From Lachnospiraceae bacterium UBA3762 (GTDB taxonomy: Bacteria > Bacillota > Clostridia > Lachnospirales > Lachnospiraceae), in contig DFGA01000059.1 of the NCBI GenBank assembly GCA_002371615.1, positions 76,542 through 82,105 of the forward strand: a DNA stretch of 5,564 nt, in the 5' to 3' direction. The notes beneath the pieces were generated by a model. The model ran no database searches, was not told the origin of the DNA, and worked only from the letters and a program-made list of their open reading frames with translations. Below, one piece after another: positions 1-5,411 of the stretch (position 1 is its first letter; every line of letters begins with the position of its first letter). Made by a program: the position numbers and the translations under genes.

Positions 1-114
1 TGCTTCTTCTGTAGCAGGTGCTTCTGCTGCAGGAGCTGCTGATGAACCACAGCCAGCTAATAATGTAGCAACCATAGCTGTAGCAAGTAAAGTACTAATT
101 ACTTTCTTCTTCAT
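1..114 (-). CDS. Lipoprotein N-terminus (probable ABC solute-binding protein), partial
   Basis: This is the first 38 codons of a gene that runs off the left edge of the window. The ATG (112-114) is preceded by a strong ribosome site, GGGAGG, 10 nt upstream. The protein opens with M-K-K-K, then a hydrophobic segment (about residues 5-20), then a lipobox L19-A-G-C22. This is a type II signal peptide, with lipid attachment and cleavage at Cys22. The residues after it (GSSAAPAAEAPATEEA) form a low-complexity Ala/Ser/Pro/Glu linker typical of surface-tethered proteins. In Lachnospiraceae such starts are most often sugar or peptide ABC-transporter binding proteins, but the binding domain is outside the window, so that role is inferred. 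Codons here are AT-rich at third positions (TTA, ATT, GCT, ACA), unlike the more GC-ending neighbours, as expected for a highly expressed gene. It has its own promoter and a dyad near the transcription start. Confidence 0.8.
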   Translation of the reverse strand, partial: MKKKVISTLLATAMVATLLAGCGSSAAPAAEAPATEEA

Positions 115-158
115 TACTTCATTTCCTCCCTTTTAGTGAATAAAAATTATTTTTTGAT

Positions 159-183
159 AACGATTTAAGTTTCCTTAATCGTT
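159..183 (-). promoter_or_regulatory. Operator-like dyad near the start of the lipoprotein transcript
   Basis: The arms AACGATTTAAG (159-169) and CTTAATCGTT (174-183) are complementary except for one bulged T, around a 4-nt centre. The dyad lies at about +5 to +29 of the predicted transcript. That is a classic place for a repressor operator, and it could equally fold as a leader hairpin. The half-site AACGATT contains the CG-centred core of LacI-family operators. The overlapping 14-mer at 155-168 matches 8 of the 10 fixed positions of the Firmicute cre consensus. A sugar-responsive LacI-type or CcpA site is therefore possible but not proven. Confidence 0.4.
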
Positions 184-194
184 TTCGTAAATGT

Positions 195-223
195 AGTATA
201 TTGCAATAATTATAATTTTGCAA
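195..223 (-). promoter_or_regulatory. Sigma-A-type promoter for the lipoprotein gene
   Basis: On the minus strand there is a -35 box TTGCAA (218-223), a 17-bp spacer and a -10 box TATACT (195-200). The predicted start is near 188, giving a leader of about 75 nt before the ATG at 114. The surrounding DNA is very AT-rich. A second TTGCAA copy at 201-206 lies directly upstream of the -10, so the spacer is bounded by two copies of this palindromic hexamer. Confidence 0.65.
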
Positions 224-341
224 CCCTTTTTATTATAAATTATTGGGCAATATTTACATTTTGGATAAAACTTTCAAGATTACGTCCTCGATTTTGTCAA
301 CTTTGTTCAAGAAAATCACTTAATATCCTTAAAGGTTTTCG

Positions 342-391
342 TTAACAAAATATGAACAGGGTGTTAACCCGAAGTTAACACCCTGTTCATA
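342..391 (-). terminator. Intrinsic terminator after the secreted-protein gene
   Basis: This is a perfect 18-bp inverted repeat (351-368 and 374-391) with a 5-nt loop (CCGAA on the plus strand). On the minus strand the stem is followed by ATTTTGTT, a U-rich release tract, and it starts 26 nt past the stop codon of the gene at 418-1092. The plus-strand flank is not T-rich, so the terminator works for leftward transcription and insulates the lipoprotein gene. The stem is long and contains GTTAAC, with a further GTTAAC just beyond it at 341-346. Confidence 0.85.
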
Positions 392-417
392 ATGTATGAA
401 TATGCAGCCTTCCGGCT

Positions 418-1092
418 TTATTTCTGAGGTATAAATACCATCATATATACTGCCTTGGGATATAATGTATGAAGATGGAACATGCGTGTTCCGTCAACAT
501 ACCACATACCGAGCGTTGATCTGTCAAATTGCGCATCATTAAGGACCGTTACTGTCCCGTCAGGCAAAAGAGCTATCATTCCGGGAATATAACCTTCCGG
601 CTGGCGGAAGAATATCTCGTAATTCATCGGAATGCTCAACGCGGCACAAGGATTATATCCTACTCCGTTCATGAACCTGCCTACCTCTATCTCAAATGCA
701 TCTCCCGGTACGAATCCGAGCGACGTGGCAGCATTTGCAAGGTATGCACGTACTCCCGCCCCTGCTGACGATACTTTCGAATAAGGAAGCTCAGCGCCAT
801 CTGTACTTGTATTTGTTGCCAGGTACTGGTTGCATCCGTAATAATATGTATTGTGACAGTGTTCATAATGATCACAATAATAAACAGCCTGTACGCTTAC
901 TACCTGACCGCCTATTTTGTACTTTTTGGGAAACTCGTTACCGAGATCGATGCCAAGCATCGTTCCGTTATTTACGACCGCGGCAGGAGTTTGGTTGACA
1001 TAATTTGCGCACTCTGCCGGAACCGCAAAGGCCGTACTTATAATCCCTATAAGTGAAACTGCCGAGAATAAACGTATGATTTTCCTGTTCAT
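418..1092 (-). CDS. Secreted protein of unknown function with a Cys/His/Tyr-rich segment
   Basis: This is a 224-aa protein that I do not recognise as a named family. The N-terminus has a Sec signal peptide: M-N-R-K-I-I-R, a hydrophobic core (about 8-22), then AFA-VPAECA. Cleavage is plausible after Ala23 or Ala29. The mature part carries a striking segment at 71-90 with C73, H75, H78, C79, H80 and C87 among five tyrosines. A fourth mature cysteine is C149. This segment could bind metal or form disulfides, but neither is shown. The C-terminal part (about 171-224) contains L-P-D-G-T-V-T-V-L-N-D and ends in an aromatic/hydrophobic strand. It resembles a small beta-rich C-terminal domain seen in many Lachnospiraceae exported proteins, where a conserved DGTVTVL stretch precedes a terminal YAL-like strand. 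That similarity is recalled, not searched. The start is supported by GGCGGAG 5 nt upstream. It has its own promoter and terminator, so it is probably monocistronic. Confidence 0.85.
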   Translation of the reverse strand: MNRKIIRLFSAVSLIGIISTAFAVPAECANYVNQTPAAVVNNGTMLGIDLGNEFPKKYKIGGQVVSVQAVYYCDHYEHCHNTYYYGCNQYLATNTSTDGAELPYSKVSSAGAGVRAYLANAATSLGFVPGDAFEIEVGRFMNGVGYNPCAALSIPMNYEIFFRQPEGYIPGMIALLPDGTVTVLNDAQFDRSTLGMWYVDGTRMFHLHTLYPKAVYMMVFIPQK

Positions 1093-1108
1093 TTGTACTC
1101 CGCCTTTC

Positions 1109-1171
1109 GTTGTGTCAACATATTTTATGAAGCAACACTATTTTACCCATATTTACTATGTTATGTCAACA
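1109..1171 (-). promoter_or_regulatory. Two palindromic 12-mers flanking the secreted-protein promoter
   Basis: On the minus strand TGTTGACATAAC (1160-1171) and TGTTGACACAAC (1109-1120) are identical at 11 of 12 positions. Their starts are 51 bp apart, about five helical turns. Each has a GTT...AAC dyad character. The first copy contains the -35 hexamer. The second lies at about +14 to +25 of the predicted transcript. A regulator binding both sites could block or loop the promoter. This is inferred from geometry only. Confidence 0.35.
1140..1169 (-). promoter_or_regulatory. Strong sigma-A-type promoter for the secreted-protein gene
   Basis: A perfect -35 TTGACA (1164-1169), an 18-bp spacer and a -10 TAAAAT (1140-1145) lie directly after the stop codon of the gene at 1178-1492. 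The predicted start is near 1133, which leaves a leader of about 40 nt before the ATG at 1092. No terminator separates this promoter from the gene upstream, so some read-through transcription is also possible. Confidence 0.7.
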
Positions 1172-1177
1172 GCAATA

Positions 1178-1492
1178 TCAGCCTTTAAGTCCTCGTGACT
1201 GCCGGTCCATATCTTCAACAACTATGTCATATATTTCACCGAAAGTCTTGCAGTATTCAAGTACAAGCCACGGCTCGTTAGTATGATAATGCAGTTTAAC
1301 GATTGCCTTCTCACCGTTTTCATCTTCTCCGGAATCTCCTGCCACTACCATACTGTCACCCTTAAAAGTCTCGAGAATGTGATCCCTTATCTCATCGACA
1401 AGTTCATCTGCCAGATCATCCGGGTCTTCTCCGTCTGCTGCGTATTTATCAAGCAGTAACTGCGTGTCATAACGAAATTCTATTGTATCCAT
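1178..1492 (-). CDS. Stand-alone FakA/YloV middle-domain-like protein
   Basis: This is a 104-aa acidic cytoplasmic protein with no signal or membrane segment. Its whole length lines up by eye with the middle domain of FakA/YloV (DAK-like fatty-acid kinase). I-E-F-R-Y-D-T-Q matches the family's Y-C-T-E-F strand. An acidic helix (about 22-43) follows, then G45-D-S-M-V-V-A-G-D matches GDSLVVVGD. K67-x-H68-x-H70-T71-N-x-P74 matches KVHVHTNxP, V-L-E-Y at 77-80 follows, and G85-E-I-x-x-I-x-V-E-D-M-x-x-Q98 matches the closing GELxxIKIENMxxQ. The N-terminal ATP-binding DhaL domain and the C-terminal DegV-like domain of a full FakA (about 550 aa) are both absent. The HxH pair is kept, but Asp9 stands where FakA has a conserved Cys. 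It therefore cannot be a kinase by itself and may bind or regulate a partner. Short proteins of this type are often labelled dihydroxyacetone-kinase-like. Start: GGAG 8 nt upstream. It lies 68 nt after the cyclophilin gene with no terminator between, so it is probably cotranscribed. Confidence 0.8.
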   Translation of the reverse strand: MDTIEFRYDTQLLLDKYAADGEDPDDLADELVDEIRDHILETFKGDSMVVAGDSGEDENGEKAIVKLHYHTNEPWLVLEYCKTFGEIYDIVVEDMDRQSRGLKG

Positions 1493-1560
1493 CTGATTTT
1501 CTCCATTCTTCTATGTTATTCCGATATATGATGACCATCCGTTCTTAAGAGCCTGCCCTT

Positions 1561-2082
1561 TCAGATCTTCTCGGGCTCCGGATAATCAACCCCGAATGTC
1601 TCTACGGTAACGCTCTTCATAATCTGGGGAATCGTCGGTCTGTCCGAATAATCAGTCGGGGTAACCGCTATCGCATCGACAAACTCCTGGCCCTCCGTGA
1701 TTTTACCGAAGGCTGCGTACTCACCGTCAAGATGGGGACTCGTCTCATGCATGATAAAGAACTGCGATCCTGCCGAATCAGGCATCATGCTGCGCGCCAT
1801 TGACAGCACTCCTTTTGTATGCTTGAGGTCATTTTTGAACCCGTTACTTGAAAACTCGCCTTTTATGGAATATCCGGGGCCTCCCATTCCGGTACCTTCC
1901 GGATCTCCGCCCTGGATCATGAAGCCGGGTATTACCCGGTGAAAAATCAGTCCGTCGTAAAATCCTTTCTTAATTAATGAGATAAAATTATTAACAGACT
2001 GCGGAGCCACATCGGGATACAGTTCAGCCTTGAACGTATCTCCGTTTTCCATCGTAAATGTAACTATTGGATTATTTGCCAT
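1561..2082 (-). CDS. Peptidyl-prolyl cis-trans isomerase, cyclophilin type
   Basis: This is a 173-aa single-domain cyclophilin that isomerises X-Pro peptide bonds during protein folding. There is no signal peptide, so it acts in the cytoplasm, like PpiB proteins. The signature F47-H-R-V-I-P-G-F-M-I-Q57 is present, with catalytic Arg49, Phe54 and Gln57. G58-G-D-P-E-G-T-G-M-G-G-P-G-Y follows, then S94-M-A-R, G-S-Q107-F-F-I and L118-D-G-E-Y-A-A-F-G-K. Human CypA has Trp121 just before LDG; here that position is His117, which in bacterial cyclophilins goes with weak cyclosporin binding. The length is normal for the family. The ATG at 2082 is chosen because AAAGGA sits 6 nt upstream and the encoded start matches the family. 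An in-frame ATG at 2097 and a longer frame up to 2157 lack a good ribosome site, and the longer one would translate leader repeats. It has its own promoter after the ABC exporter gene. Confidence 0.96.
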   Translation of the reverse strand: MANNPIVTFTMENGDTFKAELYPDVAPQSVNNFISLIKKGFYDGLIFHRVIPGFMIQGGDPEGTGMGGPGYSIKGEFSSNGFKNDLKHTKGVLSMARSMMPDSAGSQFFIMHETSPHLDGEYAAFGKITEGQEFVDAIAVTPTDYSDRPTIPQIMKSVTVETFGVDYPEPEKI

Positions 2083-2088
2083 GATTTT

Positions 2089-2094
2089 TCCTTT
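2089..2094 (-). promoter_or_regulatory. Ribosome binding site that fixes the cyclophilin start
   Basis: AAAGGA on the minus strand lies 6 nt before the ATG at 2080-2082. It also falls inside the codons that follow the alternative ATG at 2097, which argues for the shorter protein. The third GCGAGA element of the leader ends 8 nt upstream, so leader folding could affect access to this site. Confidence 0.7.
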
Positions 2095-2100
2095 CATATT

Positions 2101-2159
2101 TATCTCGCGGTGTAGCGAGAACTCTGTCGCTTCGCGACATCTCGCAACATCTCGCAACA
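2101..2159 (-). repeat. Tandem 10-mers and stem-loops in the cyclophilin leader
   Basis: On the minus strand the transcript begins with TGTTGCGAGA twice in tandem (2150-2159, 2140-2149). Next comes a tight hairpin, TGTCGC-GAA-GCGACA (2125-2139), and then a hairpin TCTCGC-TACACC-GCGAGA (2103-2120). GCGAGA therefore occurs three times (2150-2155, 2140-2145, 2103-2108), while its complement TCTCGC occurs once (2115-2120). Any of the three could pair with it. The tract is much more GC-rich than the flanking promoter DNA. It may be a regulatory leader or a dispersed palindromic repeat of the genome. Confidence 0.6.
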
Positions 2160-2162
2160 GTG

Positions 2163-2191
2163 ATTATAAACCAAAAACACTGGCCAGACAA
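2163..2191 (-). promoter_or_regulatory. Promoter for the cyclophilin gene
   Basis: A perfect -10 TATAAT (2163-2168) lies 17 bp from a -35 TTGTCT (2186-2191, 4 of 6 consensus positions). It sits between the stop of the ABC exporter gene (2207) and the leader repeats. The predicted start, near 2156, falls at the first tandem 10-mer, so the repeat tract would be the 5' end of the mRNA. No intrinsic terminator is visible after the ABC gene, so read-through may add to expression. Confidence 0.7.
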
Positions 2192-2206
2192 CGAAAATCA
2201 TTACCA

Positions 2207-4087
2207 TTAGTATTCGTCGCTGGGAAACGGTGCCATACCGTGGTCATCGGGATTGCCGCCGATTATATCTGAATTTTTGAACTGTGTCTCGTATAGCTCG
2301 GTATATACCCCTCCCGCGCGTACAAGATCCTTGTGCTGGCCGCTCTCGACTATCATGCCATCCTTAAGTACATATATCTTGTCTGCGGCTAGTATCGTAG
2401 AAAGCCTGTGTGCTATAAGAATACTTGTTCTTTCTTTAATTATGGGATCGATCGCTTCCTGTATTTTGCTCTCGGATATCGAATCAAGTGCGCTCGTTGC
2501 CTCGTCGAATATAAGCAGCTTGGGGTCTTTTAGCAGAACTCTTGCTATGGATATCCTCTGCTTTTCTCCTCCCGAAAGCTTAAGCCCGCGATTTCCCACC
2601 ACCGTATCAAGACCCAGCTCCTGATTTTCTATAAAATCATATATATTAGCCTTCCTGCACGCAGCTATCATTTCATCTTCCGTGGCATCCGGAGACGCGT
2701 ATCTGAGATTATCCCTTATCGTTCCGTTAAACAGATATGTTTCCTGGGATACCACACCGACGCATTTTCGCAGTTCGGCAAGGCTTAGGTTTCTGACATC
2801 GACGCCGTCAAAGAACACAGCACCCGCGCAAACATCATAAAGCCTCGGGATAAGGTTTATGATCGTACTCTTTCCGGACCCGGAAGGTCCGACAATCGCC
2901 ATGCTCTTCCCGCTCTCAAGCTTAAAGCTTACGTCTTTTAATATCTGCCTTGTACCGTCATACGAAAAATCAACGTTTTTAAACTCGACTTCTCCGGTAA
3001 ACTCCCCGGGTGTTATGGGGTTTTCGGGGTCTTTTATCTCGATCTCCATATCGTAGTAGTCAAAGATTCTCGAGAAAAGCGCCATGGCTCTCATCCAGTC
3101 AACCTGAATGTTCAGGAGGCTGTTGACCGGCATATATGTCTTGCCGAGGAGCGCCACAAGCACAGTAATATCACCGACAGTGATCGTACTGTCGTACTTC
3201 ATGATCAGTATTCCGCCGACCAGATACAACAGCATGGGGCCGATATTTGTTACCGTATTAAGCACCATAAAAAACCAGCGGCCCGCCATACGCTCCCTGA
3301 TATTTAAGTTTATCATCCTGTTGTTAACGGCTTTGTAACGCTCGAATTCCTCTTCCTCTTTTCCGAAAAGCTTGACAAGGAGCTGCCCGCTTACCGAAAG
3401 CGTCTCATTTAGTATCCCGTTTACTTCGTCATTGCACTGTTGTGCTTCGTTTGTAAGCTTCCACCTTGTTTTTCCGGCTCGTCTCGTAGGTACGGCAAAG
3501 AGCGGGATTATCAGAATCCCGAGAATGGCAAGGATCCAGTTTTTCTGGAACATCGCAACGATCGCAAAAACAAGGGTAATGGAATTGGACAAAATACTCT
3601 TAAATGTATTCGTGATGACCGATTCAACTCCGTCTATGTCAGATGTCATACGCGTTATGATGTCGCCTTGATTGTTTGATGTAAAGAACCGCTGAGACAT
3701 GCGCTGCAAATGCTCATACATCATATTTCGCATATCAAAGGTAATGTGCTGTGCGATCCAGTTGTTAATATAGCTCTCTCCCACACCTATAAGACTGGCC
3801 AGAACTGTCACGCCGAACGAAGCCGCAATGTATATGATAAGAAGTTTCATGCTGCGGCCGATAAGCCCCTCATCAATGATTTTACCCGTCAGGATAGACG
3901 GCAAAAGATTCGCGATCGAAGAGAGCGCAATGCACAGAAGCACCAGAATAAGCTGCTTCCAATACGGTTTCAGATAAGAAAAAACTCTTTTAATCAGAGC
4001 GGATGTTACTTTGGGGACTGCAGCCAGCTCCTCGTCGCTCATATAGTGGCCGCCGGGACCCCCTCTTCTTCCTCCTGCAGGTGGCAT
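2207..4087 (-). CDS. ABC exporter half-transporter (permease fused to ATPase)
   Basis: This is a 626-aa inner-membrane multidrug/lipid-type ABC exporter subunit with one membrane and one nucleotide-binding domain, working as a dimer. The cytoplasmic start is Gly/Pro/Arg-rich (2-13). Six membrane segments are visible at about 45-67, 82-104, 165-181, 184-200, 272-296 and 303-320. The ATPase has an A-loop Tyr376, Walker A G400-P-S-G-S-G-K-S-T408, Q-loop Gln448, signature LSGGEKQR (504-511), Walker B LLIFDE (524-529) with catalytic Glu529, a D-loop SALDS and H-loop His560. All ATPase motifs look intact, so a homodimer is possible; many relatives are heterodimers encoded by adjacent genes, but no second subunit is nearby. 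The substrate cannot be read from the sequence. The tail (about 604-626) is hydrophilic. The ATG at 4087 has GAGGAG just upstream, inside the end of the radical SAM gene, only 2 nt after that gene's stop. The two are probably cotranscribed and translationally coupled. Confidence 0.95.
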   Translation of the reverse strand: MPPAGGRRGGPGGHYMSDEELAAVPKVTSALIKRVFSYLKPYWKQLILVLLCIALSSIANLLPSILTGKIIDEGLIGRSMKLLIIYIAASFGVTVLASLIGVGESYINNWIAQHITFDMRNMMYEHLQRMSQRFFTSNNQGDIITRMTSDIDGVESVITNTFKSILSNSITLVFAIVAMFQKNWILAILGILIIPLFAVPTRRAGKTRWKLTNEAQQCNDEVNGILNETLSVSGQLLVKLFGKEEEEFERYKAVNNRMINLNIRERMAGRWFFMVLNTVTNIGPMLLYLVGGILIMKYDSTITVGDITVLVALLGKTYMPVNSLLNIQVDWMRAMALFSRIFDYYDMEIEIKDPENPITPGEFTGEVEFKNVDFSYDGTRQILKDVSFKLESGKSMAIVGPSGSGKSTIINLIPRLYDVCAGAVFFDGVDVRNLSLAELRKCVGVVSQETYLFNGTIRDNLRYASPDATEDEMIAACRKANIYDFIENQELGLDTVVGNRGLKLSGGEKQRISIARVLLKDPKLLIFDEATSALDSISESKIQEAIDPIIKERTSILIAHRLSTILAADKIYVLKDGMIVESGQHKDLVRAGGVYTELYETQFKNSDIIGGNPDDHGMAPFPSDEY

Positions 4088-4089
4088 AA

Positions 4090-4986
4090 TTACTCCTCTT
4101 TCAACATCTTGTTAATGGTATTGAGCACTCTTTTCTTGTCTGTGCTCCACTTAGGTTCGATCAGCAGCTTTCTTGGACCGTCTCCCGTAACTCTGTGTAT
4201 AACGATCTCTTCGGGAATCCTTCGGATCAGCGAAACAACGAGCTTGCAGTATTCTTCCATACTCATTATATGAAACGGATCATTGATATACATCTGTTCA
4301 AGTCTCGTTCCCCGGAGCACATGCAGAAGCTGAAGCTTGATCCCCTTTATTGGAAGGGCGCATACTTTGTCCACAGATTCCTCCATCGTCCTGTGATCCT
4401 CGCCGGGAAGTCCCAGTATAAGATGGGCTATCACGTCTATTCCCACTGCGCTGATCCTTCGGACACTATCCTCAAACTCCTCATACGTGTACTTACAATT
4501 GATGAATTCGAGAGTCTGCGGATGAACGGACTGCAGCCCCATTTCTACCCACACGGGCTTGATGCGGTTCATTTCACTCAGCAGCTCAATTACTTCCCAG
4601 GATATGCAGTCACACCTGGTGGCTATTGAGACGATCACAATATCCGGATGATTTGCCGCCGCAAGAAAAACCTCCCTTAAGTACTCAATTGGTGCATATG
4701 TGTTGGAAAAGGCCTGAAAATAAGCAATAAATTTATGGCAGTCTGATTTTTGGCTGATCAGTGACTTGGCCAGTTCGATCTGATCATGAATATCCTGTGC
4801 GTTATAGGAGTAAGGCTCCTTGTCCCCGAAGGTAAAATCACCCGATCCACCCCCGGAGCAAAAGATGCAGCCTCCGACACCTTTAGTGCCATCTCGGTTG
4901 GGGCACGTCATCCCGGCATCAAGAGCAAGCTTGTAAACCTTCTCACCATATGAATTTTGAAGATATTCATTAATAAAAAGCGGCAT
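4090..4986 (-). CDS. Radical SAM protein, TIGR01212 (YhcC/YtqA) family
   Basis: This is a 298-aa cytoplasmic radical SAM enzyme, the usual family length. From the ATG at 4986, the cluster cysteines are C28, C40 and C43 (C-x11-C-x2-C). This is the wide spacing of the YhcC group, within C-P-N-R-D-G-T and G-G-C-I-F-C. Next come G-G-G-S-G-D-F, Y-F-Q-A-F-S-N-T-Y-A-P (89-99), S-I-A-T-R-C-D-C (120-127), V-E-M-G-L-Q-S (147-153), H-L-I-L-G-L-P-G-E (188-196) and H-R-V-T-G-D-G-P near the end. Together these are diagnostic. The Bacillus homologue YtqA has, to my recollection, been linked to wobble-uridine (mnm5s2U) synthesis in tRNA; I could not verify this. The usual YtqB methyltransferase partner is not adjacent. 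A TTG at 5022 would add 12 residues, but it lacks a ribosome site and lies inside the predicted -35 box. The ATG also lacks a ribosome site and coincides with the predicted transcription start. The ABC exporter gene follows after 2 nt. Confidence 0.93.
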   Translation of the reverse strand: MPLFINEYLQNSYGEKVYKLALDAGMTCPNRDGTKGVGGCIFCSGGGSGDFTFGDKEPYSYNAQDIHDQIELAKSLISQKSDCHKFIAYFQAFSNTYAPIEYLREVFLAAANHPDIVIVSIATRCDCISWEVIELLSEMNRIKPVWVEMGLQSVHPQTLEFINCKYTYEEFEDSVRRISAVGIDVIAHLILGLPGEDHRTMEESVDKVCALPIKGIKLQLLHVLRGTRLEQMYINDPFHIMSMEEYCKLVVSLIRRIPEEIVIHRVTGDGPRKLLIEPKWSTDKKRVLNTINKMLKEE

Positions 4987-4992
4987 AGTGTA

Positions 4993-5022
4993 ATTATCGC
5001 ATACCGGACGTAAATGACGCAA
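4993..5022 (-). promoter_or_regulatory. Putative promoter of the radical SAM gene, giving a leaderless mRNA
   Basis: A -10 GATAAT (4993-4998; 5 of 6 consensus positions) lies 18 bp from a -35 TTGCGT (5017-5022), directly after the tRNA-cluster terminator. The base 7 nt downstream of the -10 is the A of the ATG at 4986. The predicted mRNA therefore has no 5' leader, which would explain the missing ribosome site. The -35 is weak. Confidence 0.5.
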
Positions 5023-5059
5023 ATAAAAAAGTGTTTAGATCATCACAATCTAAACACTT
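5021..5059 (-). terminator. Intrinsic terminator of the tRNA cluster
   Basis: A perfect 12-bp stem (5029-5040 and 5048-5059) with a 7-nt loop is followed on the minus strand by TTTTATTT. It begins 9 nt after the end of tRNA-Leu. The plus-strand flank has no T-run, so it acts only on leftward transcription and separates the tRNAs from the radical SAM gene. Confidence 0.9.
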
Positions 5060-5068
5060 AATCGCTGA

Positions 5069-5154
5069 TGCCGCAGGCCGGGGTCGAACCGGCACGGGTA
5101 TTACTACCCACGGGATTTTAAGTCCCGGGCGTCTGCCAATTCCGCCACTGCGGC
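5069..5154 (-). tRNA. tRNA-Leu(TAA)
   Basis: This is an 86-nt class II tRNA. The acceptor GCCGCAG pairs fully with CTGCGGC, and the discriminator is A. The anticodon stem CGGGA/TCCCG encloses the loop CTTAAAA with anticodon TAA (5118-5120), which reads UUA and, by wobble, UUG. The long variable arm GGGT-AGTAAT-ACCC is typical of leucine tRNAs. The T arm GCCGG-TTCGACC-CCGGC is perfect. No 3' CCA is encoded; TCA follows, so CCA must be added by nucleotidyltransferase. It is the last tRNA before the terminator. Confidence 0.97.
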
Positions 5155-5319
5155 CAATGAAGATAGAAGGGGCCCGATTCACGAAGTGGATCGGGAAGAG
5201 GTCTGTCTTCACCGCGAGCCCAATCCGACGTAGTCGGATCCTAATGGGCGAGCGTCCTTTCCTTCGCTATCGCTCCGGAAACGTCGCCGTGCGCGGATTC
5301 TTCGAATCCGTGCATATAA
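5155..5319 (-). other. Hairpin-rich spacer between tRNA-Asp and tRNA-Leu
   Basis: These 165 nt hold no credible gene and no clear promoter. They contain several short inverted repeats: 5291-5300 with 5304-5313 (core CGGATTC-ttc-GAATCCG); 5223-5229 with 5233-5239 (ATCCGAC-gta-GTCGGAT), extended outward by GCCCA (5218-5222) with TGGGC (5245-5249); and 5173-5178 with 5190-5195 (CCCGAT with ATCGGG). The tract is GC-richer than other spacers here. It could direct processing of the tRNA precursor, or be a dispersed palindromic repeat. Confidence 0.5.
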
Positions 5320-5393
5320 CGACCCAGACGGGACTCGAACCCGTGACCTCCGCCGTGACAGGGCGGCGCTCTAACCAACTGAGCCACTGGGCC
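5320..5393 (-). tRNA. tRNA-Asp(GTC)
   Basis: This is a 74-nt tRNA. The acceptor GGCCCAG pairs with CTGGGTC, including one G-U at position 2-71, and the discriminator is G, as expected for aspartate. The anticodon loop CTGTCAC carries GTC (5357-5359), reading GAC and GAU. The T arm ACGGG-TTCGAGT-CCCGT is perfect. No CCA is encoded. An 18-nt spacer separates it from tRNA-Glu upstream. Confidence 0.97.
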
Positions 5394-5411
5394 ATGAACT
5401 GATGAAAATGA

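Noticed and set aside
295..300. Second TTGACA on the minus strand upstream of the lipoprotein promoter
   Set aside because: No acceptable -10 box lies 16-18 bp downstream of it.
529..1056. Plus-strand open frames (67-100 codons) opposite the secreted-protein gene
   Set aside because: They lie opposite a gene with signal peptide, ribosome site, promoter and terminator, and their products look random.
2083..2157. N-terminal extension of the cyclophilin by 25 codons
   Set aside because: It would translate the leader repeats, lacks a ribosome site, and starts at about the predicted transcription start; the ATG at 2082 has a good site.
3710..4273. 187-codon plus-strand open frame opposite the ABC exporter and radical SAM genes
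   Set aside because: It is antisense to two strongly supported genes, spans their junction, and shows no domain or ribosome site.
4987..5022. TTG start adding 12 residues to the radical SAM protein
   Set aside because: No ribosome site precedes it, it lies next to a terminator and inside a predicted -35 box, and family members usually begin near the residues encoded at 4986.
4994..5402. Open frames on both strands over tRNA-Leu and its spacer (72 and 123 codons)
   Set aside because: They translate tRNA-Leu, the terminator and the hairpin spacer; no ribosome site or protein family is recognisable.
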